Below, piece by piece: positions 1-8,195 of a stretch of 64,000 nucleotides of DNA. The notes under the pieces were generated by a model that ran no database searches, was not told where the DNA came from, and saw only the letters and a list, made by a program, of their open reading frames with translations. Source of the DNA: CAVUXJ01 sp963814975 (GTDB taxonomy: Bacteria; Acidobacteriota; Vicinamibacteria; Vicinamibacterales; CAVVIG01); assembly GCA_963814975.1 (NCBI GenBank), contig CAWFFB010000018.1, positions 62,001 to 126,000 of the forward strand, given 5' to 3'. The position numbers were made by a program, and so were the translations under genes. Position 1 is the stretch's first letter. The number at the start of each line of letters is the position of its first letter.

Positions 1-1
1 A

Positions 2-640
2 CTGTACGGGGCAATCATCGATGAAGCCCACAAGCAGAAGCTCCGCGTGACCGCGCACATCTTCGACCTCGAGGATGGGAAAGGATTGCTCAAGGCCAAT
101 GTCGATGCGTTCGCGCACAGCGTGCGCGATCGCGACGTGGATGAGGAGTTCATGACCCTCGTCCGGGCCAAGCCGAATCTGGTCGTCAATCCGAACCTGC
201 CCGCAATGGGCAAGAAGTGGGATACCTCCTGGCTACAGGGGAGAATCCCGTCCGAGGAGTACGCAGACGTGCAGAAGGGCGCCGTCGACAATGCCAAGCA
301 GGCGGAAGCGTTCGGTATTCAGTCCCGCAACTTGAAGCGGCTAAGCGATGCGACCGTCCGCATCGTGCTCGGCACTGACGGCAACACGCCCTGGGCGCCG
401 CACCAGGAGATGGAGAGCATGGCGGCGTCAGGCATGACACCGATGCAGGTGCTCACGGCTTCGACCGGCCGCGCGGCCGAGTTCTTGCGTTTTACGGACA
501 CCGGCACGCTGCAAGCGGGCAAGAGCGCCGATCTGCTTATCCTCGACGCCAATCCGGTGGACAACATCACCAACACGCGGCGGATCAATGCGGTCTATCA
601 TCGAGGTCAGATGGTGAACCGAAGCGCGTATCCGAACTGA
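2..640 (+). CDS. Amidohydrolase family protein, C-terminal part
   Basis: This is the 3' part of a metal-dependent amidohydrolase of the imidazolonepropionase-like type. The frame is open to the left edge, so the true start lies outside the window. An early Thr-Ala-His could supply a metal-binding histidine. The GTDGNTPWAPHQEME stretch carries the Asp that binds metal or activates water at the end of the last barrel strand. The tail (GTLQAGKSADLLILDANP, then a VYHRGQ strand) is the usual small beta-sandwich domain of the superfamily. The substrate cannot be read from the sequence. No export signal can be assessed because the N-terminus is missing. A strong hairpin follows the stop codon. Confidence 0.88.
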   Translation: MYGAIIDEAHKQKLRVTAHIFDLEDGKGLLKANVDAFAHSVRDRDVDEEFMTLVRAKPNLVVNPNLPAMGKKWDTSWLQGRIPSEEYADVQKGAVDNAKQAEAFGIQSRNLKRLSDATVRIVLGTDGNTPWAPHQEMESMAASGMTPMQVLTASTGRAAEFLRFTDTGTLQAGKSADLLILDANPVDNITNTRRINAVYHRGQMVNRSAYPN

Positions 641-664
641 CGGCCATTACGGGCCGACGTAAAG

Positions 665-687
665 GGCCGGAGCCGATCGCTCCGGCC
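665..687 (+). terminator. Hairpin after the amidohydrolase gene
   Basis: A perfect 9-bp stem, GGCCGGAGC and GCTCCGGCC, with a 5-nt loop lies 25 bases past the stop codon. No clear U-tract follows, so it may act as a weak intrinsic terminator or as a 3'-end stabiliser. Confidence 0.5.
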
Positions 688-843
688 GTCCGTTCCAATG
701 ACTTGATCTCAATCGTGAAAACCGCTTGCGTCCCTGTCGCCACCAGGAGCATTCGGAAGGAGAACGCGTCGAGCTCGGCGGAGAGTTCATACCACCGACC
801 GGATCTCAGGGCGGTCGGCCGAGCAACGAGACACGACGGGCTG

Positions 844-1233
844 TCAGCTCACGCGACTGACATCGGTCTTGGCGAAATCATCACCCTTGAAGAGCAGCGG
901 TTCGCCTGATGTGCGAGCGAGCGCGTAGGTAAACAGATCGCCGAAATTGAGAGCGGCGGGGTGACGACCCTTGCCGAAGCGCCGATAGGCCTTCCTCGCT
1001 TCGAACACCTGTTCCGCGTCAACGGGAACCACCACGACCTCGGCCTTTTGGATCAGCGCATCGAGTTCGCGCCCGCCCGGCTCGCCCTTCCGGGCCTCGA
1101 TGACCAGGGCCGCTTCGAGCAGGTTGTCCGCCGAAACCAGCCGAGTCGGATCCTCCTCGACCGCCGCGCGGAATTCCTCGGCCTCCGGTTCGTCAAGCAG
1201 CAATGCAAGTAACGCGGACGCGTCGAGGATCAT
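844..1233 (-). CDS. vapC: VapC-like PIN-domain toxin
   Basis: A 129-residue PIN-domain ribonuclease, the toxin of a type II toxin-antitoxin pair. The N-terminus MILDASALLALLLDEPE has the first catalytic Asp at residue 4. A Glu follows in NLLEAALVIEA, and the second acidic cluster is in ALNFGDLFTYALA. This is the D-E-D pattern of Mg-dependent VapC nucleases, which usually cut tRNA or rRNA. Its ATG overlaps the stop of the upstream antitoxin gene (TGATG), so the two are translationally coupled. Length is normal for the family. Confidence 0.9.
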   Translation of the reverse strand: MILDASALLALLLDEPEAEEFRAAVEEDPTRLVSADNLLEAALVIEARKGEPGGRELDALIQKAEVVVVPVDAEQVFEARKAYRRFGKGRHPAALNFGDLFTYALARTSGEPLLFKGDDFAKTDVSRVS

Positions 1234-1415
1234 CAGCGGGGCAAGCCCCGCTCGTCGTAGCCGGGAATTTCGTCGGCAGATCGGTCGTCGAGCGTCGGTA
1301 GCTGGGCACAGCGCTGTGCGATCTCACGGGTTCGTCGAAAAGGGAGTATACTGGGGAGGCGTTCGGTAGCCAGATCCGCGGCAGCCAAACCCCCCCGCCC
1401 CCGATCAGGTTTCAA
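1233..1415 (-). CDS. vapB: VapB-like antitoxin, atypical N-terminus
   Basis: The last 30 residues, from REIAQRCAQLPTLDDRSADE to the YDERGLP end, are a classic VapB C-terminus: the toxin-wrapping tail seen next to this VapC group. The first half is not the expected ribbon-helix-helix or AbrB DNA-binding domain. The open frame starts at a TTG just after a run of seven Gs on this strand. The DNA-binding half may therefore be lost, shifted out of frame at the homopolymer, or decayed. The gene overlaps vapC by one base. The identity rests on the C-terminus and the position. Confidence 0.6.
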   Translation of the reverse strand: MKPDRGRGGLAAADLATERLPSILPFRRTREIAQRCAQLPTLDDRSADEIPGYDERGLPR

Positions 1416-1457
1416 AGGCTTGACGACGTTCCAATATTTGAGTTCTTAAGAACGAAA

Positions 1458-1489
1458 AGGTTCGCTGCGCGCGTGGGCGCAGCGAACCT
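1458..1489 (-). terminator. Intrinsic terminator of the CHRD gene
   Basis: A perfect 13-bp inverted repeat (AGGTTCGCTGCGC and its complement) with a 6-nt loop. Read on the minus strand it is followed by TTTTCGTTCTT. It lies 25 bases beyond the stop of the CHRD gene and before the vapB start, so it separates the two transcription units. Confidence 0.8.
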
Positions 1490-1513
1490 GGCGTTTCGCC
1501 TATGCCGGCGTGA

Positions 1514-1921
1514 TCATTTGGTGACTTGCCCCCGGATTTCACCAGCCTTGTTGGCTTCTGTGTGCACGTTGACGTACCAGCGTCCAGCCATGAGATCGGC
1601 GGCCTGCGCGTCAGTAAGCGTGGCGCTGCCCTTGACCGGACTGGTCGGCTTCTGTCCGATCAGCAGGGCGACTCCCGCGGTTTTACCCGGTTCGGCAGGA
1701 CCGTGAAAGTGCGCGACCGTGGGAGGGCCGCTAATACCGTCGAAGGTGATCGTCCAGGTTAGATTCTTGCTTTCGGTGTCGTACGCAAGGTCGGCCGTTC
1801 CCTTACCCTTGCTGTCGTTCGTAGGCACCTCCTGGGCTGCGTCGAGTTTGGCTTGGAACTTGAGCGTTTCCGCATACGCGGAGGAAGTTGCAGTCAAAAA
1901 AGCGGCCAGTGCGAAGACCAC
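1514..1921 (-). CDS. Secreted CHRD-domain protein
   Basis: A 135-residue exported protein. An N-terminal hydrophobic signal (MVFALAAFLTATSSAYA) is followed by one CHRD domain covering almost all the rest. Typical landmarks are the LDAAQEVPTNDSKGKG start, the histidines in VAHFHGPAEPG, and the WYVNVHTEANKAGEIRGQV end. CHRD domains are found in chordin and in many bacterial envelope proteins. Their biochemical role is not established. It has its own terminator and no operon partner. Confidence 0.88.
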   Translation of the reverse strand: MVFALAAFLTATSSAYAETLKFQAKLDAAQEVPTNDSKGKGTADLAYDTESKNLTWTITFDGISGPPTVAHFHGPAEPGKTAGVALLIGQKPTSPVKGSATLTDAQAADLMAGRWYVNVHTEANKAGEIRGQVTK

Positions 1922-2414
1922 AAGGAAGGCCCAGCTGCCGACACTCGTCGATCGATCTGCCGGCGGAGTTCCGGCTCGACTAGTTGAGCCTCCGCTTTGA
2001 GGATCGTCGACTCCGCCGTTACTTGTTTGCTGCTAGCGCGCCGGCGGCCGGATTTTTGCTCTCAGCGGGCGAGCAACTATCCGACATGGCTGAGGACTCG
2101 GCGGACAACCTGCATGAAAGCGAGGCGTGGTGTTCGTCGCCCGGCAGCCCGAGTCGGCGGCTGCTGGAACCTAAGATCGTACCTGAGGCAGGCGCAGCCG
2201 TCGTCACGTTGCACCTGTCCGACTCGGTCCCTCGGACTCGCAAATGCTTTGGAACGCCAGCCGCTGTCCTCCGCAGAGTCCTACATCCGACTGCTGATCA
2301 GGGTCCGGCGCACATTCCGCGAAGCGGATTGACACCCAGCTGCGCTGGACACTTGCGCCGCCCAGTTCGAGCAATCGGAATTCCGGCTAGGGTATAGTCG
2401 TGCCTGCAACTGCT
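1922..2414. other. Intergenic, no convincing gene
   Basis: About 490 bases between two minus-strand genes. Open frames on both strands lack family-like composition or a ribosome binding site. The leader of the CHRD gene must lie at the left end. Confidence 0.5.
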
Positions 2415-2960
2415 CTAGTTGCAGGAAGCTGCGACCATTCGCACGTGTTCGACATCGACTCTCCGGACCAGGATGTCAGTCTTTCTGCGGTCCTTGTCTC
2501 CATTTGACGCGGGAAACATCGAGGTGTTGGGAACGTTGGCTTTCATTGTTCGCCCGGCTGCTTTGACCGTTACCTCTGTCCAGTTGTCTTTCCGGTCGGT
2601 CGTGATCTCGCCCTCTTTCACATCACCCTTCAGGTCGCCTTCTATTTCCACCCGATTGCCAACGTGCTGTTTGAGGTCGCCGTCGCCGTCCAACCAATAG
2701 AAGAGCGTCGCATAGTCACCGGTCGTACCCAACGCGCTGGGCGTGACTTGTCTGCCCGGCGACGCCAACCACGGTTCCGCTGACGTATTCGTCAACAGAT
2801 ATCCAGCCCCATCGCCGTCCCCCCGGATCAGACAGCCCGACAGCTTGACGCTCTTGTCGTCGGGCGCCGGGGCGGCAGCTCCCGCAGCCCACGATGTTGC
2901 GACGGTGAACGCCAGCACTGCAGTTACCACCAGCGGTTGTTTCAGAGTCTTGATGCCCAT
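2415..2960 (-). CDS. Secreted protein of unknown function
   Basis: The start is placed at MGIKTLKQ because GGGAGGACC lies just upstream. A longer frame to 3041 lacks that support. The product has about 181 residues. A signal peptide (LVVTAVLAFTVATSWAAGAAA) is followed by a small beta-rich domain beginning SVKLSGCLIRG, a pattern common in short exported proteins of Acidobacteriota. The phrase HVGNRVEIEGDL resembles OB-fold proteins of the YgiW type that carry 'G.VE..G' strands. The function is unknown. A Cys sits near the start of the mature domain and another near the C-terminus. Confidence 0.72.
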   Translation of the reverse strand: MGIKTLKQPLVVTAVLAFTVATSWAAGAAAPAPDDKSVKLSGCLIRGDGDGAGYLLTNTSAEPWLASPGRQVTPSALGTTGDYATLFYWLDGDGDLKQHVGNRVEIEGDLKGDVKEGEITTDRKDNWTEVTVKAAGRTMKANVPNTSMFPASNGDKDRRKTDILVRRVDVEHVRMVAASCN

Positions 2961-3417
2961 ATGGTCCTCCCGCTCAATAGTCCTCCCGCTCAACCACGAA
3001 CCGACGAACAGCAAGGGCCATTTCTGCAAAGCGCTCGCCAATCCATTGGTACCAACAGATGACGGTGAATGACAGTCACGATGCGATAGGTTTCTTGGGA
3101 TTGCGCGGGAATCTAGCTTTTCCGCAGATTAGGAGGCTGAGGGCGGGTATTCACCGTTGCGCATCAAATTACCTAGCGAGCCTCAGCCATTGCGGTCTAT
3201 GCTCCCGCCGCTCCCCATGCCTCCCGTCCGTGCCCCTCGCGTTCGCCTTCAGGATTCTCAGCGAGGGGGGCGTGTCCTTCAGTAATCCTGCGCAGATCGT
3301 TGCGCCAAGGGTCATTGAGCAAGAACACATCCGTTGACCAGAAGCACACCGGGCCTGTGACGGCGTCTTGCGATCTCGCCTGCATCGGAGCGCCGATGAC
3401 TGCTGCATCCGCCGGTG
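2961..3417. other. Intergenic region upstream of the secreted protein
   Basis: Holds the leader of the minus-strand secreted-protein gene at its left end and the 3' side of rtcB at its right end. No reading frame here looks like a real gene, and I see no strong hairpin. Confidence 0.4.
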
Positions 3418-4626
3418 TCAGTCGCCCTTGACATTCACGAATTGTTTCAAGACGTACTTCACCTCAACCAGATCCCGCGCATGCTCCATCACTTCATCGA
3501 TATCCTTGTACACGGCCGGGATCTCGTCGAGCAGCGCTTTCGAATGGCGGTACTCGATGCCTGCCATCGCCCGGCTCAGGTCGCCCATGCCGAAGAGCGC
3601 TCGCGCTTTGGTCCGCGAATAGCGGCGCCCGGCGCCATGTGGGGCGGAGTGAAAGCTCATCGGATGTTCCTTGCCGACGACGATGTAACTGCGAGTGCCC
3701 ATCGAGCCGGGAATCATCGCCCAATTGCTTCGCCGTGCTTCAATGGCCCCCTTGCGGGTGACCCAGACACGGCTGCCGAAATGTTGCTCTTCCTGGGTGA
3801 AGTTGTGATGCGAATTGATGCGCTGCAGCTCCAGCGGCGGCTGGTTGTTGTCTTCGCCGTGCACCGCGTGCGTGACCTCCGCCAGCACGCGGTCCATCAT
3901 CTCGTTGCGATTGTGCAGCGCGAATTGTTGCGCCCAGTTCAAGTCGCGCAGATAGGCCGCAAACGCCGGGTGGTCCTGTGGCAGGTACGCGAGGTCGCGG
4001 TCGGGAAGGCGCACACCCATCGATGCGCACAGCTGTTGCGCCACCTTGATGTAGTGGCTGCCAATCTTGTTGCCCACGCCGCGCGAGCCTGAGTGCAACG
4101 TGAGCCAGACCGCTCCGTCGCCGTCCTCGGCCAGTTCAATGAAGTGGTTGCCACCACCCAGGGTTCCCAGGGCAAGGCGCCAGTTCCTGTCGTATTGGTC
4201 GGGCGTTGCGCGGGTCTCCTTGGCCAGGACCTCGAGGATGTGAATGCGTTCGGCGGCAGTGGTGGTGACCTTTGCGTTGTTCTTGCCGGCGCTCATGGGG
4301 ATACGTCGCTCGATGCCGGCGCGGACAGCCGGCGGCGCGACAATATCAGCGCGCTTGAGGCGCGTCCGAACAGCGATCATGCCGCAGCCGATGTCGACGC
4401 CCACGGCTGCCGGGATCAGGGCGCCTCGGGTCGCAAGAACCGTCCCGACCGTCGCGCCCTTTCCGTAGTGGCAGTCGGGCATCACCGCGACGTGCTTGAA
4501 CACGAACGGCATCGAAGCCGTGTTGAGGATCTGCTGCTGCGCCGCAGGCTCGATCGTGTTCCACGGGAGGAAGACCACTGCCTTGTCGTTGACCGTTTCC
4601 ACGGCATTGAAAACTATCGTCGTCAC
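3418..4626 (-). CDS. rtcB: RtcB-family RNA ligase
   Basis: A 402-residue RtcB ligase, which joins a 2',3'-cyclic phosphate or 3'-phosphate RNA end to a 5'-OH using GTP and Mn. Metal and active-site motifs appear in order: PDCHYGKG (residues 50-57), VDIGCGM with the metal-binding Cys (77-83), LGGGNHFIE (156-164), HSGSRG (178-183), HNFTQEE (274-280), GSMGTRSY (307-314) and PHGAGRRYSR (329-338), where His330 is the expected guanylylated residue. Length fits the shorter bacterial type. No archease or RtcA gene is adjacent, so its local role (RNA repair or tRNA healing) is open. Confidence 0.95.
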   Translation of the reverse strand: MTTIVFNAVETVNDKAVVFLPWNTIEPAAQQQILNTASMPFVFKHVAVMPDCHYGKGATVGTVLATRGALIPAAVGVDIGCGMIAVRTRLKRADIVAPPAVRAGIERRIPMSAGKNNAKVTTTAAERIHILEVLAKETRATPDQYDRNWRLALGTLGGGNHFIELAEDGDGAVWLTLHSGSRGVGNKIGSHYIKVAQQLCASMGVRLPDRDLAYLPQDHPAFAAYLRDLNWAQQFALHNRNEMMDRVLAEVTHAVHGEDNNQPPLELQRINSHHNFTQEEQHFGSRVWVTRKGAIEARRSNWAMIPGSMGTRSYIVVGKEHPMSFHSAPHGAGRRYSRTKARALFGMGDLSRAMAGIEYRHSKALLDEIPAVYKDIDEVMEHARDLVEVKYVLKQFVNVKGD

Positions 4627-5352
4627 GCAGGTCGGTCAAGGGACAGTCGACGCGCCGAACCCTATCGTCCACCCGTCGACTCTCTGTTTCGCACTCATCG
4701 ATCAATCGCTGGCGGATGCCCGCCGAGGCTCTCCCAACGATGTATCTATGGGCCCCAAGGCTGCGCTCCCCGAGCCAACAGCCGCAAAGATGTCCCATCT
4801 CCGAGGCGGATGATTTGCCTAAGAAAGAAGACGGTCGAAAGGGATTTCCGTCTGGCAAACCGCGATATCAAGCGCTCCCGGACAGGCTACCGGTGGCGCA
4901 TCGCATCCGTTCACGACAGATTCGCCGACCCAGGTTCAGCCGGGCGATTCTCTCGGGAGGAAGTTTCTCGAAGCCGACGGCGATCGCGCCGCCGCGGATC
5001 GCGGAGGTCAATCTTTCATATCGATTCTAAGAGGGCGTCTCGAGGAGTCCGAGGGTTCTGGACGTTTCGAGGGGTCTCGGCACCTCAAGAACCTCCGATG
5101 TCCCATGACTGGATCGACGGACGGCGGCCATGATTTGCCCCGTCACCAGACTCGGCCGTGATCGACGCCTCCGCTTTCCAACTGCTGCTCACGCTCCTCA
5201 TCGGGTGGCTGGACCCGTGGTGTCTTTTCGGGGCCGAACCGTCGAGTCAACCGCGCGCCTCGCTATGCCGCGCGATAGTGAGAGCTCAGCAACCCGCCGA
5301 GTCGTGGACGCCGAACAAACCCGGCCAACCGGGCCGGTCGGCGTCCGCGACT
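4627..5352. other. Intergenic, no convincing gene
   Basis: About 725 bases between rtcB and the dodecin-like gene, both on the minus strand. Several open frames exist on each strand but are rich in Arg, Ser and Pro and look like GC-bias frames. The rtcB promoter should lie at the left end. Confidence 0.4.
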
Positions 5353-5556
5353 CTAGGAAACACGGGCTTTGATTACTACAGTGCACTCCTTGAGACCCGT
5401 GATCCCGCCCTGGCGGCCGGAAACTCCTTTCAAGGTCCAATTGACCAATCGGTCGGCGCCGGGGGCAGCCTGTTGCGCGGCCTGTATCGCAAGGTCTAGC
5501 GCTTTCTGCACGTTACCAATCTTGGAAGTTCCCTTGAACGTCTTCAGTGGCGGCAT
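5353..5556 (-). CDS. Small dodecin-like protein
   Basis: A 67-residue protein, with the start at MPPLKTFKGTS preceded by GAGGGGAC. Its size and layout match dodecins, small flavin-binding dodecamers: an N-terminal strand ending in GTS, one amphipathic helix (QKALDLAIQAAQQA), a strand with a central Trp (LVNWTLKGVSG), a Gly-rich turn and a last strand (CTVVIKARVS). The usual dodecin W-E-V motif is not exact, so flavin binding is uncertain. It stands alone. Confidence 0.6.
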   Translation of the reverse strand: MPPLKTFKGTSKIGNVQKALDLAIQAAQQAAPGADRLVNWTLKGVSGRQGGITGLKECTVVIKARVS

Positions 5557-6030
5557 CGTAGTCCCCTCGTTTCCGCGCAATGCAACCGTGCGCAAAGCCC
5601 AACGCTCTTGAAATGCCCCGACACGCACCCACTGCGGATCCAGGAGATTTCATGGCGGCATTCTGCCGCAGAATGCAAAGCTCCGCACGAAGATCTTTTC
5701 CAAATCCGCGCGACCGACTCCCTGGGTGGTTCAGTGGTTTCGTCACGGTTCCCTGAAAGAAATCCTTTTCGCGCGCTCGGTGTTCCACTGAGGCGCTTCC
5801 GGCCACTGCGGGATCCCTCACACTCATGCGAATACTTCACCGGGTGCCTGGTGTCGCGATGGCGACGTCGTCATGAGCCGCCGCAGACTCCGGTTGACCA
5901 TCCATACCGTAGCGCGGCATTCCCTCAGCGTTCTGGATGGATAGCGTAAGTCGCACGTGTGACCACAGAAGCGTGGCGGAATTGGCCGCGACGGCGATGT
6001 GACGGTCACGCTTTCAAGCGGAGGATTGCG
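5557..6030. other. Divergent intergenic region
   Basis: About 470 bases between the minus-strand dodecin-like gene and the plus-strand zinc-finger gene, so it should hold both promoters. I could not assign -35/-10 boxes. A short GTGGCGGAATTGG string near 5973 recalls a tRNA-Leu 5' end but no cloverleaf follows. Confidence 0.4.
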
Positions 6031-6396
6031 ATGGCAGTGTGCATTCACTGCAGGGGACAGACGATGGACGCGTGTGCTTCCTGTAGAAGGGGCGACGAAC
6101 CGGGGATCTGTAAAGTCTGTGGCGGAGATGGCGTCATCACCATTCCGAACGGCGCCGGACGATGCCCACACTGCGGGGGAGGCGGAATGCATGCGTGTGC
6201 CTCCTGTCGAGTGGAGACAAACCCTGGGATTTGCAAGGTGTGCAGAGGTTTCACGGTGGTCGCGCCGATCCAAGGCGCCGTCGCCTGTCGTCATTGCGAC
6301 GGTCGAGGAATCCATAACTGTGCTGAGTGCCGGGTCGGCAGCGAATTTGGAATCTGCCAAGTCTGCAAAGGATCAGCCGTCTTGGCTCCCTCGTGA
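6031..6396 (+). CDS. Three-repeat CxxC zinc-finger protein
   Basis: About 121 residues, almost entirely three tandem units of roughly 38 residues. Each unit has the pattern C..C.G/R........C..CR.....GIC.VC.G. Examples are VCIHCRGQTMDACASCR with GICKVCGG; RCPHCGGGGMHACASCR with GICKVCRG; and ACRHCDGRGIHNCAECR with GICQVCKG. Each has six cysteines, enough for one or two zinc sites, and recalls the CxxCxGxG repeats of DnaJ without a J domain. The start at MAVCIHC is chosen because GCGGAGGA precedes it. No signal peptide is visible. The next gene begins about 35 bases downstream, so the two are probably co-transcribed. Function unknown. Confidence 0.8.
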   Translation: MAVCIHCRGQTMDACASCRRGDEPGICKVCGGDGVITIPNGAGRCPHCGGGGMHACASCRVETNPGICKVCRGFTVVAPIQGAVACRHCDGRGIHNCAECRVGSEFGICQVCKGSAVLAPS

Positions 6397-6431
6397 GCAA
6401 GTGTTCAAACTATCAGATGTGGAGGCTCTCA

Positions 6432-6758
6432 ATGCCAGCGCAGAAAAATGGATGGTTCATCAAGGTGTGCACAACGCAGACTCAAGCAAGTGCTATCGAC
6501 CTCTCTGTTGGCCTCGGCGGAGACGACTCCAGTCATCGAGCATGGCGCCGTTGGAACAGCAACGAGGAAACTGAATTCGATGTTCCAGAGGACTTGCGAA
6601 ACGTTCAGGAAGTCTGGATCAAAGGGGTCGCGGTTCCCGAGGGCCGCAACGTGCACATGTGCGTGTGCTTCCGCGACCACGTGACTCAAAAGATGGAATT
6701 CGACCGCGACGAAGAGCACGAGACGAGCCAGATCGACTCGGATTCATGCGGCTGCTAA
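6432..6758 (+). CDS. Small protein with Cys-rich tail, next to the zinc-finger protein
   Basis: A 108-residue protein starting at MPAQKNGWFIKV after a GTGGAGG site. The middle is beta-rich (VWIKGVAVPEGRNVHMCVCF) and the end is acidic, finishing in DSDSCGC. The CVC and terminal CGC groups could bind metal. It follows the three-repeat zinc-finger gene by 35 bases and is closed by a strong hairpin, so the pair looks like a two-gene unit. I do not recognise the family. Confidence 0.68.
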   Translation: MPAQKNGWFIKVCTTQTQASAIDLSVGLGGDDSSHRAWRRWNSNEETEFDVPEDLRNVQEVWIKGVAVPEGRNVHMCVCFRDHVTQKMEFDRDEEHETSQIDSDSCGC

Positions 6759-6776
6759 GCCGAACCATACTGCCTG

Positions 6777-6800
6777 GTGTCCAGGGCACCCCCTGGACAC
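6777..6800 (+). terminator. Hairpin terminator after the small-protein pair
   Basis: A perfect 10-bp stem (GTGTCCAGGG and CCCTGGACAC) with a 4-nt loop starts 18 bases after the stop codon. The following sequence is GGGTGTCTTACC, so the U-tract is poor. Confidence 0.6.
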
Positions 6801-6999
6801 GGGTGTCTTACCAAGTGCTGGGTTTCACAACTACGGTGACGTATTTCGCCGGTCGGGCGGCGCGGCTCATCCCTTCGTGTCATGCTTGGACGATCGGTTG
6901 GCGATTCTGACTAACCTGGCGCTGGAGGTCGGCGCGGCAGGTTCGTTGAGCACGCCGCGGCTCAGCGCCGACCGCTGGACCGGTTGATTCAAGGCCAAG

Positions 7000-8124
7000 A
7001 TGTTGGACAAGCAGCGCGTTGTGCGGACACTACAAGGCAGCTGGTCCCAATACACGAGCACGAAGTGGACCCAGCGCAATCTTGCGGCGGGGCAGTGTTC
7101 GGTGACGGCGCTCGTGGTGCAGGATCGCTTCGGTGGAGGTTTACTGAAAACCAGAGTCGGTGACGGATGGCATTTCTATAATGAAATTGACAGTGAAGTC
7201 CACGACTTCACATCGCAGCAGTTTGAGCAGCCGCTGACGTACGGGCACCTACCAGCGACTCGGGATGAGGCGCTGATCGACACATCACCGGAGCAGTATC
7301 AACACCTTGGCGACGCCTTCGCTCAGAATTGGGACGACTGTGAAAGTGGTGGCTCGAAGGTCGCAACCGCCGTGAGTCGAATCGCTCTTGTCGGAGACTA
7401 CAACGCGGCAGCGAAGGCGCATCAAGCAATACCACGGGCGCTCGCACTCGCGAATGAGACCGACGGATGCCCGTGTGAATGGGAGTGGCTTCACACGTCG
7501 GCGATCCTCGACGATCCATCCAAGCAGTTGGTAGAGTTCCATGGCGTGTGGTGTGTCCCAGCCAGTCCTTACGCCAGCACGCGGGGCGCACTGGCGGCCA
7601 TTCGATTTGCGCGGCAGACGGGAATGGCATTTCTGGGCACCTGCGGTGGGTTTCAGCACGCGCTGCTGGAGTACGCTGAAGCGGTCTGGGGTGTAGCGAA
7701 GGCCGCACACGCTGAGCTGGATCCAAATGCCGTCGATCCTGTCATCGCGCCGCTCAGTTGCAGCCTTGTCGAACAATCCGGCGAGATCCAGTTCGAGCCC
7801 GGTTCACAACTGGCAGCCATCTATGGCGTTCCTGCGGCCGTCGAAGAGTACCACTGTCGCTACGGATTGAGTTCGCTCTACAGCAACCGGTTGACGGCCG
7901 GGCCGTTGCATGCGAGCGGACGCGATCGCGCAGGTGAGGTCCGGGCGGTCGAGCTGCGAGGACATCCATTTTTTGTGGCGACACTGTTCCAGCCAGAGCG
8001 GTCGGCATTAGCGGGCCGCAGGCATCCGTTGGTGAGTGCGTTTACCGATGCGGTGCGTGAACGAGCGGCGGCCCAACATGGCATGCAGCCGACGGCGCGC
8101 CTGGATGGTGAGCGTCGCGGCTGA
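7000..8124 (+). CDS. YunG-like domain fused to CTP-synthase-type glutaminase-like domain
   Basis: A 374-residue two-domain protein. Residues about 10-105 match the Bacillus YunG family: GQCSVTALVVQDRFGGG, then GWHFYNEIDSEVHDFT and QQF. Residues about 125-350 match the CTP synthase C-terminal region-related family: ALVGDYNAAAKAHQAIP, WCVPASPY, FLGTCGGFQHALLEYA with nucleophile Cys215, and FFVATLFQPERSAL. The usual GATase His is Gln331 and Glu333 is kept, as I recall for this short family, so normal glutamine hydrolysis is doubtful. There is no synthetase half. The tail after residue 350 looks unstructured. The fusion is unusual. Confidence 0.85.
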   Translation: MLDKQRVVRTLQGSWSQYTSTKWTQRNLAAGQCSVTALVVQDRFGGGLLKTRVGDGWHFYNEIDSEVHDFTSQQFEQPLTYGHLPATRDEALIDTSPEQYQHLGDAFAQNWDDCESGGSKVATAVSRIALVGDYNAAAKAHQAIPRALALANETDGCPCEWEWLHTSAILDDPSKQLVEFHGVWCVPASPYASTRGALAAIRFARQTGMAFLGTCGGFQHALLEYAEAVWGVAKAAHAELDPNAVDPVIAPLSCSLVEQSGEIQFEPGSQLAAIYGVPAAVEEYHCRYGLSSLYSNRLTAGPLHASGRDRAGEVRAVELRGHPFFVATLFQPERSALAGRRHPLVSAFTDAVRERAAAQHGMQPTARLDGERRG

Positions 8125-8195
8125 TGCCAGACGTCAGGCGACAATTGCCCGTGCCACGAATGCCTGAAGCGAGAAACGTTGCTGGGTCATCGAGC

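Noticed and set aside
1984..2397. 137-codon plus-strand frame
   Set aside because: Composition is that of a GC-bias frame; no start signal or family-like motif.
5965..6010. GTGGCGGAATTGG resembling the 5' end of a tRNA-Leu
   Set aside because: No matching acceptor stem, anticodon arm or T-loop follows.
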